Assembly (NCBI GenBank): GCA_947488305.1
Contig: CANKZM010000005.1
Span: 310,001-374,000, forward strand
Length of the DNA: 64,000 bases
Direction: 5' to 3'
Origin: an uncultured Roseobacter sp.
GTDB lineage: Bacteria; Pseudomonadota; Alphaproteobacteria; Rhodobacterales; Rhodobacteraceae
Both the position numbers and the translations under genes were made by a program. Positions 26,242 through 34,221 of this stretch are shown one piece after another (position 1 is the stretch's first letter; every line of letters starts with the position of its first letter). Below the pieces are notes generated by a model. That model saw nothing but the letters and a program-made list of their open reading frames with translations, had not been told where the DNA came from and searched no databases.

Positions 26242-27171
26242 CTAGTGAGGACAAGCCTCGCGCAGCCGCGAGAGGGGAAAATCATTGAACATCGCAGGGG
26301 CGATCCAGGCCAAAAACGTATCATCGTCGATCAGGTCAGCGAAGGACGACGTCATCATGCCCAATTGCGATATTAGTCGGGCCTCCCGTTCCGGATTGGC
26401 TTCACCATGCGCAAATTCATAGGGTTGCTCAATCAACCGGTTCGCCATGGCCCGAATCCGTTCCGCCGACACAGGGTGCGTGTTCTTCAATCGTCCTTCC
26501 TCGCTTGCCGGATCATGCCACCAGGCGGCTTGGTAAAACCAGAAGATACCCATCGGGTTCCCGCCCAGTCGTGCAAAATGATCCAATGCAAATGCATCCG
26601 CTTCAGACTCCTGCTGGCGGCTCTGAACACCGCCGATCCCTGTGCGGTGATTAAGCAGAATGTGACCCAACTCATGCGCCAGGAGGAACTGCACACCCGA
26701 TGAAAAAATCTTGCCGCTCAGATCGTAAGTATAGCTGTCCGCAAAGAGCACATCACGATCCAGCCCAAACGCAACAAGAGGTGCGGGCAAATCCTCATTT
26801 GCCCGCAGCAAGGCAGCGAGATAGGTCTGGATATACTCCTTCGGACAGTTCTTGGACTCGAACCAGGCATGCAAAGTCGCGACGTCATCGTAAAAGCGCA
26901 AAGACGTGAGGGGCATGTAGATTTCTGCACGTTGTGGTGAGGCGTAAAACGACATCGGCCCCGGACCACGCTCTGGATAGTTCAGCTTTACCTCGCGCGC
27001 CCGCTCCTGAAACTGGGGCGGCAATCTGGGCACGATATCCCGCCACATTACAGATTCAATCGAAGGGATGGCACGGTCACGCACGCGCTGAATTTCTGCG
27101 GGAGTGTATATAACCTCGGCAAAGCAAAAGCTTGTCATCGCAAGCCAGCAGAGGGCCGCTTGCTTTAACAT
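26242..27171 (-). CDS. M48-like zinc metalloprotease, secreted
   Basis: A 309-residue protein with a signal peptide (LKQAALCWLAMTSFCFA). The active site LLAHELGHILLNHRTG lies near residue 160, followed by the third-ligand segment QQESEADAFALDHF, and later NTHPVSAERIRAMANRL, which matches the THPxxxxRI motif of M48 proteases. It may act in periplasmic protein quality control. Its ATG overlaps the stop of the upstream 206-residue membrane protein gene, so the two are translationally coupled. Confidence 0.75.
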   Translation of the reverse strand: MLKQAALCWLAMTSFCFAEVIYTPAEIQRVRDRAIPSIESVMWRDIVPRLPPQFQERAREVKLNYPERGPGPMSFYASPQRAEIYMPLTSLRFYDDVATLHAWFESKNCPKEYIQTYLAALLRANEDLPAPLVAFGLDRDVLFADSYTYDLSGKIFSSGVQFLLAHELGHILLNHRTGIGGVQSRQQESEADAFALDHFARLGGNPMGIFWFYQAAWWHDPASEEGRLKNTHPVSAERIRAMANRLIEQPYEFAHGEANPEREARLISQLGMMTSSFADLIDDDTFLAWIAPAMFNDFPLSRLREACPH

Positions 27172-27785
27172 CCCGTGTGTTTCCCTTCGTAAAACTCCAG
27201 CACTTGCGGCGATGGTTCGACGCCTGAGTTCGGATTGCGCACCCAGCTTTCAAACTGCGGCAGGTTTCCCCACTCGCTGTCCCAGACGCCCTGCATAAGC
27301 TGAAGCTTGATTTCCGCCAGATCGCTTTGGGCGGGTGGACGGACTGTCGTGGAGTCTGCGAGGCAGTTGAGGGTCCAGATCTGATGTCGAATTCGCTGGC
27401 GCGCGTAACTGCTCACCTCCGTCGGTGCCTGGGTATGAGATTGGGGATTCACCGCGCCGGTGAACTGCCCGCCGCCTTGGGATTCTGCGGCAGCGATATC
27501 AGTTGTGTCGCTTCTCTTTTCCGTCGGTCCCGGGGTAAAGGCAATAGGATGAGACAAGCTCACCCACGCGTACAGGATGATCGACAAAAGCGCAAAAACC
27601 GGTGTCGACAGTGCCATGGACCCGGCCAAACCGACCGCTCCACCGTCTTTGATCGTCACCCGCTGTACCGTCTTCCAAAACCCGATCAGGACGACCAACG
27701 CAACAACGATGACCAATCCCGTAAGCAACAATCGCTCCGACATGCGAAATAAAATCACGGGGCTCAAATCTTCAAACATTTCCAA
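27165..27785 (-). CDS. Hypothetical membrane protein coupled to the M48-like protease
   Basis: A 206-residue protein that I do not recognise. Two hydrophobic segments lie near residues 18-40 (LLLTGLVIVVALVVLIGFW) and 52-78; the rest is hydrophilic and ends in a Pro- and Glu-rich tail. Its last codons overlap the start of the M48-like gene (TGTTAA/ATGTTA). Membrane tethering or regulation of the protease is a possible role from context only. Confidence 0.65.
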   Translation of the reverse strand: MEMFEDLSPVILFRMSERLLLTGLVIVVALVVLIGFWKTVQRVTIKDGGAVGLAGSMALSTPVFALLSIILYAWVSLSHPIAFTPGPTEKRSDTTDIAAAESQGGGQFTGAVNPQSHTQAPTEVSSYARQRIRHQIWTLNCLADSTTVRPPAQSDLAEIKLQLMQGVWDSEWGNLPQFESWVRNPNSGVEPSPQVLEFYEGKHTGC

Positions 27786-28029
27786 ATCCTATGCATCAAT
27801 ACACGATCATACCACAGCAACGTCCTGCGCCAAACTACGTCGTCCATAGGTGCGCAGGGAATGCGCTGACATCCAAGAGCGTGACCGGACTTTCGGTATT
27901 TTGCTTCGATCATCCCTTGAGAGAATTTCTTGTAATCTTTTTCTTAGTGTTTTTGTCAGAAAGACTTGATCTTCTCCTGGATTTCTGTACCTGAGTGAAA
28001 TAGTAATCAATTTTGACCGGGAGACACCG

Positions 28030-29046
28030 ATGACACCCAGAACCTCGATAATCGCCGTGCTAGCTGCAACAATCGCCACGGGCGCCTATGCGAATGGAGA
28101 ACTCAATCTTTATTCCTCACGTCACTATGACACGGACGAACGGCTCTATTCGGAGTTCACCGAAGCGACGGGCATTACGATCAACCGCATCGAAGGCAAG
28201 GCAGATGAGCTCATCGCCCGGATGGAAGCCGAAGGGGCAAATTCGCCGGTTGATGTCTTCCTGACCGTTGACACCGTACGCATCACCCGTGCGAAAGACC
28301 TTGGCCTTTTGCAGTCCGTAGATAGCGAGGTTCTCGAAGCCCGCATCCCTGAATACCTCCAGGACAAGGACAACCAGTGGTTTGCCTTCTCGCAACGCGC
28401 CCGTATTCTCTTTTATGACAAAACCGATGTCGCGAACCCACCGCAGACATACCAGGATCTCGCCAACCCGGAATATGAAGGCAAGGTCTGCATCCGATCC
28501 TCGACAAATGTCTACACGCAAAACATCACCGCGGCGCTCGCGGCGCATCTTGGCGAAGAAGCGGTGGCGGATTGGGCAAAAGCTGTTGTCGGCAACTTTG
28601 CCCGCGACCCTCAAGGGGGTGACACTGATCAGCTGCGCGGCATTGCCTCGGGGGAATGCGACATTGCGATGTCCAACACCTATTATTTTGCCCGCGCCCT
28701 GCGCAAAGGTGACAGCCAGATGAGCGAAGAAGATCTCGCCAACATCGGCTGGGTATTTCCGAACCAGGACAGCACCGGCGCGCATATGAATATCTCGGGC
28801 GGTGGCGTCGCGGCCAATGCGCCGAACAAGGAAAACGCGGTCAAGTTCCTCGAGTACCTCGCGTCTGATCAGGCGCAGCAGTACTTCTCTGCAGGTAACG
28901 ATGAATACCCGGCGGTTCCGGGTGTCGGACTTTCACCTTCTGTTGCGGCGCTGGGTATCTTCCGTCCCGATGCGATTCCGCTGTCGGATATTGCAGACAA
29001 CATTGACACCGCCGTTAAGGTGCTGGGCGAAGCTGGCTGGGAATAA
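28030..29046 (+). CDS. fbpA: Ferric iron ABC transporter substrate-binding protein
   Basis: A 338-residue periplasmic iron-binding protein (FutA/FbpA type). Signal peptide PRTSIIAVLAATIATGAYA is followed by ELNLYSSRHYDTDERLYSEF, the classic iron-binder opening with the first tyrosine/histidine region. AMSNTYYFARAL near residue 220 carries the paired tyrosines expected to coordinate iron. CCGGGAGACACC precedes the ATG. It converges with the FbpB-type permease gene and shares a terminator with it. No FbpC ATPase is in the window. Confidence 0.92.
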   Translation: MTPRTSIIAVLAATIATGAYANGELNLYSSRHYDTDERLYSEFTEATGITINRIEGKADELIARMEAEGANSPVDVFLTVDTVRITRAKDLGLLQSVDSEVLEARIPEYLQDKDNQWFAFSQRARILFYDKTDVANPPQTYQDLANPEYEGKVCIRSSTNVYTQNITAALAAHLGEEAVADWAKAVVGNFARDPQGGDTDQLRGIASGECDIAMSNTYYFARALRKGDSQMSEEDLANIGWVFPNQDSTGAHMNISGGGVAANAPNKENAVKFLEYLASDQAQQYFSAGNDEYPAVPGVGLSPSVAALGIFRPDAIPLSDIADNIDTAVKVLGEAGWE

Positions 29047-29066
29047 ATCCCGGCACTTGCCCCTTG

Positions 29067-29096
29067 AAAGCGCGCGGGATTCCGCGCGCTTTTTTC
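29067..29096. terminator. Bidirectional terminator between fbpA and fbpB
   Basis: AAAGCGCGCGG and CCGCGCGCTTT form a perfect 11-bp stem with a GATT loop, followed by TTTTT on the plus strand and AAA-rich sequence on the other side. It lies 20 bp after the fbpA stop and touches the fbpB stop, and could end both transcripts. Confidence 0.85.
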
Positions 29097-30756
29097 ATGC
29101 CCGGTGCTGAACTGTGCGACGCCATTCTGCAATCTGCGCACACAAAACGATGACCGGTATCAAGCCAAGTGCTGCAATCATCAAGCTAGGAACCGCAGCG
29201 CCCTCAAGCCGTTCGTCGGAGGCCAGCCGGAAAGCATGTACCGCCAATGTGTCGTGGTTGAACGGGCGAAGGATCAGGGTTGCCGGCAATTCCTTGACGG
29301 TGTCAACAAAGACGATCAGTAGCGCGGTTAGAATGCTGGGCCTTAGAATAGGCAAATGCACGGCCCGCACTGTCCCCCATTGAGAACGCCCCAGAACGCG
29401 GGCGGCAGCATCGACATTTGGTGTTACCGTTGCCAGACCGCTGTCATAGGCCCCGATCGCCGCAGCCAGAAACCGGATCAGGTAGGCTGCGATCATCAGC
29501 CAGATTGATCCCGTTATAAGCAATCCGGTGGAGATATCGAACCAGGCCTCCATCCGGGCATCCAGCCAGTTGTCGAAACCGGCAAAGGGCACCAGCAGGC
29601 CAACTGCTATCACGCCTCCGGGCACCGCATATCCAAGCCGCCCCACATAGAGCGCTGAAGATGACAATCGACCGGGGATCACGCGATTAAAGGTACCCAG
29701 CATGACGGCAGCCATGACCGTCACCACCGAAGCAATGGCCGCAAGGGTGATGGTATTTTTCACAAAGCCCAGATACCTCGGGCTAAAGATATTCTGCTCT
29801 GAATTGAGACCCATCGCGAACAGGGCAAAGGTCGGAATAATGACACCCAGCAAAACTGGAACACCACATACCACCTGCGCCAGAAGAGCCTTGGATGAAA
29901 CCAGTTGCATCCGCGAAAAAGGGTCTTGTCGCCCTTTTGCCGCAAAAGATGCAGCCCCCCTGTTCTGCCGCTCCAGAATCGCGATCAGGAACGCGAAGGT
30001 CAAAAGCCCCAGCGCAAGTTGTGCCGCCGCACCCCGGTCCGCCAGTGAAAACCAGCTTGTGTAAATGCCAGTGGCAAATGTCTGGACGCCGAAATGTGCA
30101 ACGGTTCCAAAATCGGCAATGGTTTCCATAACCACCAGCAACATCCCTGCCGCGATCGCCGGGCGTGCCATCGGAAGGGATACACGCAGAAAACACTGTA
30201 ACGGACTTGACCCCAGCGAGCGCGCCGCAAAAAAAGGGGTTCCAGCCTGCATTCGAAAGGCGGCCCGCGCCAGCAGGTAAACATAAGGGTAAAGCACCAA
30301 CGTGAGCATCAAGGCAGCACCACCCAGCGACCGGATTTCCGGGAACCAATAGTCGCGCGGACCCCAGCCCATCAGATCGCGCAACGTGGATTGGACGATG
30401 CCGGGATGATCCAACACGTGCGTATAGGCATAGGCCAGCACATAGGCCGGAAATGCGAGCGGCAGAACAAGCGCAATCTCCAGGAATCTCCGTCCGCGGA
30501 ACTCGGTCGTGACCACCAGCCAGGCCGTTGCGGCCCCTACGATTCCGCTCCCACACCCCACAAGAACCACCAGAACAATCGTGGTCCATGTGTACCGCCA
30601 CAACACTGTATCGGCCAATTGCTCGAGCGTCTCCAGAGAGCCGGAAAACGCAGCCACGATAACGCCGATCAATGGCAGCAGACAAATCGCGACAACCGCA
30701 ACCGCTATGCCGGGTATCAATTTGGATTCCATGCGGAGAGCCCTGCTCGCAATCAT
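29095..30756 (-). CDS. fbpB: Ferric iron ABC transporter permease
   Basis: A 553-residue fused permease with about twelve membrane helices arranged as two homologous halves, the FbpB/SfuB arrangement. EAA-type coupling loops appear as AARSLGSSPLQCFLRVSLPMARPAI (near residue 180) and AARVLGRSQWGTVRAVHLPILRPSI (near 455). ATG 30756 follows GAGG; ATG at M9 is an alternative start. It moves ferric iron delivered by the FbpA-type protein across the inner membrane. It diverges from the small ORF/hemP operon across a region carrying a long palindrome. Confidence 0.9.
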   Translation of the reverse strand: MIASRALRMESKLIPGIAVAVVAICLLPLIGVIVAAFSGSLETLEQLADTVLWRYTWTTIVLVVLVGCGSGIVGAATAWLVVTTEFRGRRFLEIALVLPLAFPAYVLAYAYTHVLDHPGIVQSTLRDLMGWGPRDYWFPEIRSLGGAALMLTLVLYPYVYLLARAAFRMQAGTPFFAARSLGSSPLQCFLRVSLPMARPAIAAGMLLVVMETIADFGTVAHFGVQTFATGIYTSWFSLADRGAAAQLALGLLTFAFLIAILERQNRGAASFAAKGRQDPFSRMQLVSSKALLAQVVCGVPVLLGVIIPTFALFAMGLNSEQNIFSPRYLGFVKNTITLAAIASVVTVMAAVMLGTFNRVIPGRLSSSALYVGRLGYAVPGGVIAVGLLVPFAGFDNWLDARMEAWFDISTGLLITGSIWLMIAAYLIRFLAAAIGAYDSGLATVTPNVDAAARVLGRSQWGTVRAVHLPILRPSILTALLIVFVDTVKELPATLILRPFNHDTLAVHAFRLASDERLEGAAVPSLMIAALGLIPVIVLCAQIAEWRRTVQHRA

Positions 30757-30810
30757 TTTTTCGCCTCAAGCTCAACTTTAGTATCCCAAATGACAACCGG
30801 AAAAAAGACC

Positions 30811-30853
30811 TGATAGAAATTGTCGGGATTGACTAATCCGACAATTTCTATCA
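30811..30853. promoter_or_regulatory. 43-bp near-perfect palindrome between fbpB and the hemP operon
   Basis: Arms TGATAGAAATTGTCGG (30811-30826) and CCGACAATTTCTATCA (30838-30853) are perfectly complementary over 16 bp, and the centre adds a further short dyad (ATT/AAT, one bulged G) around GACT. It lies 54 bp upstream of fbpB and 67 bp upstream of the small ORF, exactly where a shared operator would be. No T-run follows, so a terminator is unlikely. The binding protein is unknown; an iron-responsive regulator is inferred from the genes. Confidence 0.6.
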
Positions 30854-30920
30854 ACAATATGACTGAGTCTCAGCCACCCTTGCGGGCAGCCCAGACATCT
30901 TCATTTGAAGGAGTGGAATT

Positions 30921-31073
30921 ATGGGCCCTGAATACATCAAACCAAGAACTGGAAATAAGCCGGAACCCCGCGCGCCGGGTTGGCGAGAAATACTCATTAA
31001 CGCATTTTCCGGGCACTATGCGATCGACCATTCGCTAGAGCGGTATTTCGACTATCTGGAGCGGGCAAAATGA
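30921..31073 (+). CDS. Small 50-residue protein coupled to hemP
   Basis: ATG 30921 has GAAGGAG seven bases upstream and encodes 50 residues. Its C-terminal part is WREILINAFSGHYAIDHSLERYFDYLERAK, with a regular aromatic/acidic pattern that looks like folded protein rather than chance coding. Its stop TGA overlaps the hemP start (ATGA). I do not recognise the family. It is too short for common ORF cut-offs and would normally be missed. A role in heme or iron uptake is inferred only from coupling to hemP. Confidence 0.65.
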   Translation: MGPEYIKPRTGNKPEPRAPGWREILINAFSGHYAIDHSLERYFDYLERAK

Positions 31074-31243
31074 ATGATATGACACATGTTCCGCGCGCCA
31101 CACCGGCCACAAAGGCCCCACAGATCGACACATATGATGCCCGCGATCTGATTAAGGATGGCGTTCAGGCCCGCATTATTCTCGACAACCAATCCTACTT
31201 CCTGCGCATCACCCGCGCGGGCAAACTGATCCTGACCAAATGA
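31070..31243 (+). CDS. hemP: Hemin uptake protein HemP
   Basis: A 57-residue protein. The C-terminal core ILDNQSYFLRITRAGKLILTK is the HemP/HmuP signature, and the segment before it (IDTYDARDLI) also fits. HmuP-type proteins are small cofactors needed for expression of heme receptors in alphaproteobacteria. It overlaps the small ORF upstream and the 159-residue unknown protein downstream by ATGA, so all three are translated from one message. Confidence 0.9.
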   Translation: MNDMTHVPRATPATKAPQIDTYDARDLIKDGVQARIILDNQSYFLRITRAGKLILTK

Positions 31244-31719
31244 GGACGGATCACAATGCTCCCGGCGGGGCTACCGTCGCTGTTTTGAACCGAATGGAAG
31301 CTTGGGAAGCCGCATTGATCATTGATCTGCGGTTGTGGTGCGACGGACCGCGAGGGCAGGCCGAAGTCTGGAATGGATACCGCAGGTCCTTGCCGGGACA
31401 GACCGCAAAACGCGCCTGCCGCAGCTTTGAAATCCTGCTGACCACGCTCATCAATTCTGCGTACCGTCCGTTGGTCCGGCATGACACCGCATGCAGTTGC
31501 GTCGGTGCTGACGAGAACATCCTCGTCAATCTGGTGCGCACCGCCTCCGATGGACACCTCAATGACGCAGCACTTATCGCCACATTGATCTCCGGACCGG
31601 CGCATGCCGAGCATATTGCGGTACTCGCTGGCGAGGTTGGCGAAAATCTTCGGAATATGCACCCCGAAGACATCGATTTTTCACCAGAAGTAGGCGGCAA
31701 CGTCGTCCGACTTCACTAG
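31240..31719 (+). CDS. Unknown protein in the hemP-imelysin operon
   Basis: A 159-residue, probably cytoplasmic protein without signal peptide. I do not recognise a named family. Visible features are EAALIIDLRLWCDGPRGQAEV in the first third and CSCVGADENILVNLVRTASDG near residue 95, followed by a helical stretch. It resembles the 135-residue protein at 34222-34629 in order of conserved points (EAA, LR, a DE-x-x-LV-x-L segment and the following helix). The ATG overlaps the hemP stop, and imelysin follows after 28 bp, so a role in iron or heme metabolism is inferred. Confidence 0.7.
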   Translation: MRTDHNAPGGATVAVLNRMEAWEAALIIDLRLWCDGPRGQAEVWNGYRRSLPGQTAKRACRSFEILLTTLINSAYRPLVRHDTACSCVGADENILVNLVRTASDGHLNDAALIATLISGPAHAEHIAVLAGEVGENLRNMHPEDIDFSPEVGGNVVRLH

Positions 31720-31747
31720 CCTGTACTAACAAAGGGAACCGCCACTC

Positions 31748-33007
31748 ATGAAATTCAAACTAACGACGGCGCTTGGAACGGCGCTTCTCGCAGCTGGCCC
31801 CGCCTTCGCGGACAAAGCTGCTGTGCTGGACAATTACGCTGACATCGCATTGGCGAAATACGAAGACAGCCTGACCACCGCACAGGCCTTGCAGGCTGCT
31901 GTCGACGAGCTTGTTGCGAACCCCTCTGCCGAAGCACTTGAAGCCGCAAAAACAGCCTGGATCCACTCCCGCGTGCCCTATCAGCAGACCGAAGTTTACC
32001 GTTTCGGCAATGCCATCGTCGACGACTGGGAGGGCAAGGTAAACGCCTGGCCACTGGATGAAGGGCTGATTGACTACGTTGATGCCATCTACGGCGGTGC
32101 AACGGACGAAAACGAATACGCCGTCCTGAATGTGGTCGCGAACCCGTCCTTCACTCTGTCGGGTGAGACCGTGGACGCCTCAGCAATCACGCCCGCCCTG
32201 CTGGAAGGCGCATTGCACGAGGCAGACGGCGTGGAATCGAACGTCGCCACGGGCTATCACGCGATCGAATTCCTGCTCTGGGGGCAGGACTTGAATGGCC
32301 ACGGTCCGGGCGCAGGCAATCGTCCCTGGACCGACTACGCCCAAGGGGACGCATGCACAGGCGGAAACTGCGACCGTCGCGGCGACTATCTGAAGGCAGC
32401 AACAGAACTGCTGGTATCCGATCTGGAATGGATGGTTGCGCAATGGCAGGAAGACGGGGGCGCTCGTGACCAACTCACCGCAGACGAAAACGCTGGCATT
32501 TCCACGATTCTGACCGGCATGGGGTCGCTGTCCTACGGCGAGCAGGCGGGCGAACGGATGAAGCTCGGCGTTATGCTGAATGATCCCGAAGAGGAGCATG
32601 ACTGTTTCTCGGACAACACCCACAACAGCCATTTTTATGACGCCATGGGCATTCGTAACGTCTACCTCGGCAGCTATACCCGCATTGATGGAACCGTGGT
32701 GTCCGGCACGTCCCTCGCATCGCTTGTTGCCGCAGCCGATACAGGTGTCGATGCGGAACTGACGGCCAAACTAAACGCGACAATGTTTGAGATGTCCGAG
32801 ATGAAAACGGCGGCCGAAGCCGGGTTTTCATACGATATGATGCTCGAACGCGGCAATGAAAACGGCGAAGCGCTCATCATGGGAGCAGTCGACGCTTTGG
32901 TTGATCAAACCCGCTCGATCGAACGCGCTGTTGCCGTGCTTGGTGTTGACAGCATCGAATTCGAAGGATCCGACAGCCTCGACGACCCGGACGCGGTCTT
33001 CCAGTAA
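31748..33007 (+). CDS. Imelysin-family iron-regulated protein (M75-like)
   Basis: A 419-residue exported protein with signal peptide MKFKLTTALGTALLAAGPAFA. The GxHxxE imelysin motif is GYHAIEFLLWG near residue 168, followed by a variable NGHGPGAGNRPWTDY loop. The two halves are a duplicated helical bundle (EfeO/IrpA type). Imelysins are iron-binding periplasmic or surface proteins in iron acquisition; peptidase activity once proposed is doubtful. The gene follows hemP and the 159-residue protein. A strong terminator lies just after its stop. Confidence 0.9.
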   Translation: MKFKLTTALGTALLAAGPAFADKAAVLDNYADIALAKYEDSLTTAQALQAAVDELVANPSAEALEAAKTAWIHSRVPYQQTEVYRFGNAIVDDWEGKVNAWPLDEGLIDYVDAIYGGATDENEYAVLNVVANPSFTLSGETVDASAITPALLEGALHEADGVESNVATGYHAIEFLLWGQDLNGHGPGAGNRPWTDYAQGDACTGGNCDRRGDYLKAATELLVSDLEWMVAQWQEDGGARDQLTADENAGISTILTGMGSLSYGEQAGERMKLGVMLNDPEEEHDCFSDNTHNSHFYDAMGIRNVYLGSYTRIDGTVVSGTSLASLVAAADTGVDAELTAKLNATMFEMSEMKTAAEAGFSYDMMLERGNENGEALIMGAVDALVDQTRSIERAVAVLGVDSIEFEGSDSLDDPDAVFQ

Positions 33008-33025
33008 AACAATATCCCCAGCACT

Positions 33026-33056
33026 GGCCGGGCGACATCGTCGCCCGGTCCTTTTT
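33026..33056 (+). terminator. Rho-independent terminator after the imelysin gene
   Basis: CCGGGCGAC and GTCGCCCGG form a perfect 9-bp stem (extendable by a GU and GC pair) with an ATC loop, followed by TTTTT. It ends the hemP-imelysin transcript; the DUF1289 gene starts 12 bp later and may be read by leakage or its own promoter. Confidence 0.85.
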
Positions 33057-33068
33057 GCGAGGTACAAC

Positions 33069-33335
33069 ATGCCAAAGTCAAAAACGCCAAGTCCTTGCAT
33101 CGATGTCTGCAAGTTCAAACGCGAAGGACGTTGCATCGGTTGCTCAATGACAAAGGCGCAAAAATCGCTTTTCAAACAGCTCAAGAAAGACAAGCACCGC
33201 GAGGCCTTTGTCGAAATGCTGATCGGGCAACAATCGCGGATGGGAAAATACCGGCACTGGGCTGCGCGATACATGCGCAAATGTCTCAAGAAAAAAGCCA
33301 AACCGAGTGAAGCCGTTCGAAGGATGATCTCATGA
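33069..33335 (+). CDS. DUF1289 domain-containing protein
   Basis: An 88-residue basic protein. The cysteine pattern PCIDVCKFKREGRCIGCSMT at residues 8-28 (C-x3-C-x8-C-x2-C) is the DUF1289 signature and probably binds a metal or cluster. A lysine- and arginine-rich C-terminus follows. Function of the family is unknown. ATG 33069 is chosen because the domain starts directly behind it; the open frame extends left through the terminator. Confidence 0.85.
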   Translation: MPKSKTPSPCIDVCKFKREGRCIGCSMTKAQKSLFKQLKKDKHREAFVEMLIGQQSRMGKYRHWAARYMRKCLKKKAKPSEAVRRMIS

Positions 33336-33490
33336 CAAAACAAACACCGCGCCGGTTTGGGAATACCAGACGACGCGGTTGATGAGACAAATGTCTGAGA
33401 TCGTGAGCGCGTAGTCTTCCGAGCCCGTTCGAACCGCTCTTGGGCTACGTTAACAATTTGGCTTGTCAGATCGTCTTTGTCGGCGGGCCA

Positions 33491-33540
33491 AAGTAAAAAA
33501 GGTCAAGCCAACCGCCGTGGAAAAAGACGTGGCTTGACCC
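33491..33540 (-). terminator. Terminator of dps (minus strand)
   Basis: GGTCAAGCCA (33501-33510) pairs with TGGCTTGACC (33530-33539) across a 19-base loop. On the minus strand the hairpin is followed by TTTTTTACTTT, as expected for a terminator of the leftward dps gene, whose stop is about 90 bp upstream. The rest of 33336-33628 has no gene. Confidence 0.7.
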
Positions 33541-33628
33541 CACTTGGGTGGCTGCCTTGCTGCTTGCTGCCGATTGGTGGCTGACAGTTAAAGGTGGCTT
33601 CCCTTGCCCTTTTGAACCTGAATTCAGG

Positions 33629-34099
33629 TCAGCGAAGGTGAGAGCGTAGGAACCAGGCGAATTTCTCGTGAGTCTGACCCCGTGCGATGCACAGGTCTTC
33701 GGTCAGCGTGTCACCATGCTCGGCAGCAATTTCTCCTGCACCAGCAAGCGTGGACGCAAGGGTTTCCTGCGCATCCTGCATGGCCTTGATCATCTCTTTG
33801 TCGGAGGCGTGGCCATCATGTTCCTTGACCTTCGACCGCGCTAGCATGCCGGCGAGCATGCCCTCTGCATGCGCATCGAGCGCCTTGATACGCTCAGCCA
33901 AATCATCCTGTGCGGTAAAATGGTCTTCGTAAATCTCTTGAAACAGTTGGTGCAATGGGCCGAACCCCATACCAGTAATGTTCCAATGGAAATTCTGCGC
34001 CAACATCGTTGTCACGGTGGTCTCTGCGACGGATTGGTTCAAAGCTTCGACGATCGCGGTTTTTGCATCAGTCGAAAGCGCAGCGGCTGTTTGGGTCAT
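33629..34099 (-). CDS. dps: Dps-family ferritin-like DNA-protection protein
   Basis: A 156-residue ferritin-like protein. The Dps signature NFHWNITGMGFGPLHQLFQEIYEDHFTAQDDLAERI (residues 41-76) holds the inter-subunit ferroxidase ligands (histidines, D and E). A second helix pair with HGDTLTEDL and THEKFAWFLRSHL completes the four-helix bundle. The protein oxidises and stores iron and shields DNA. An Irr-like operator lies 96 bp upstream of the start. Confidence 0.93.
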   Translation of the reverse strand: MTQTAAALSTDAKTAIVEALNQSVAETTVTTMLAQNFHWNITGMGFGPLHQLFQEIYEDHFTAQDDLAERIKALDAHAEGMLAGMLARSKVKEHDGHASDKEMIKAMQDAQETLASTLAGAGEIAAEHGDTLTEDLCIARGQTHEKFAWFLRSHLR

Positions 34100-34194
34100 A
34101 CCTAACTCCTGAAAATTTTCGGTTGCTGGCTGGCATAAACGCTGGCTTGCTCACATCCCTTAATTAAGAGGCGAGTTCCAGAAGGCAAGAAGTT

Positions 34195-34211
34195 TTTAGA
34201 ATTATTCTAAG
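34195..34211. promoter_or_regulatory. Irr-box (iron control element) like palindrome upstream of dps
   Basis: TTTAGAATTATTCTAAG contains a perfect 15-bp dyad TTAGAAT-T-ATTCTAA. It fits the alphaproteobacterial Irr target TTTAGAA-N3-TTCTAAA at all but the last base. The site is upstream of dps and just below the stop of the 135-residue gene, so dps is the likely target. No other copy was noticed in the window. Confidence 0.6.
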
Positions 34212-34221
34212 TCAGAGAAAA

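Noticed and set aside
29783-30796. A 337-codon frame overlapping the iron permease gene on the same strand
   Set aside because: It is a frame-shifted shadow of the fbpB gene; the fbpB frame has membrane helices and EAA loops, this one does not.
33541-33600. Short repeated GGTGGCT elements near the dps terminator
   Set aside because: Three 7-mers at irregular spacing are too short and degenerate to be called a repeat array or an attachment site.
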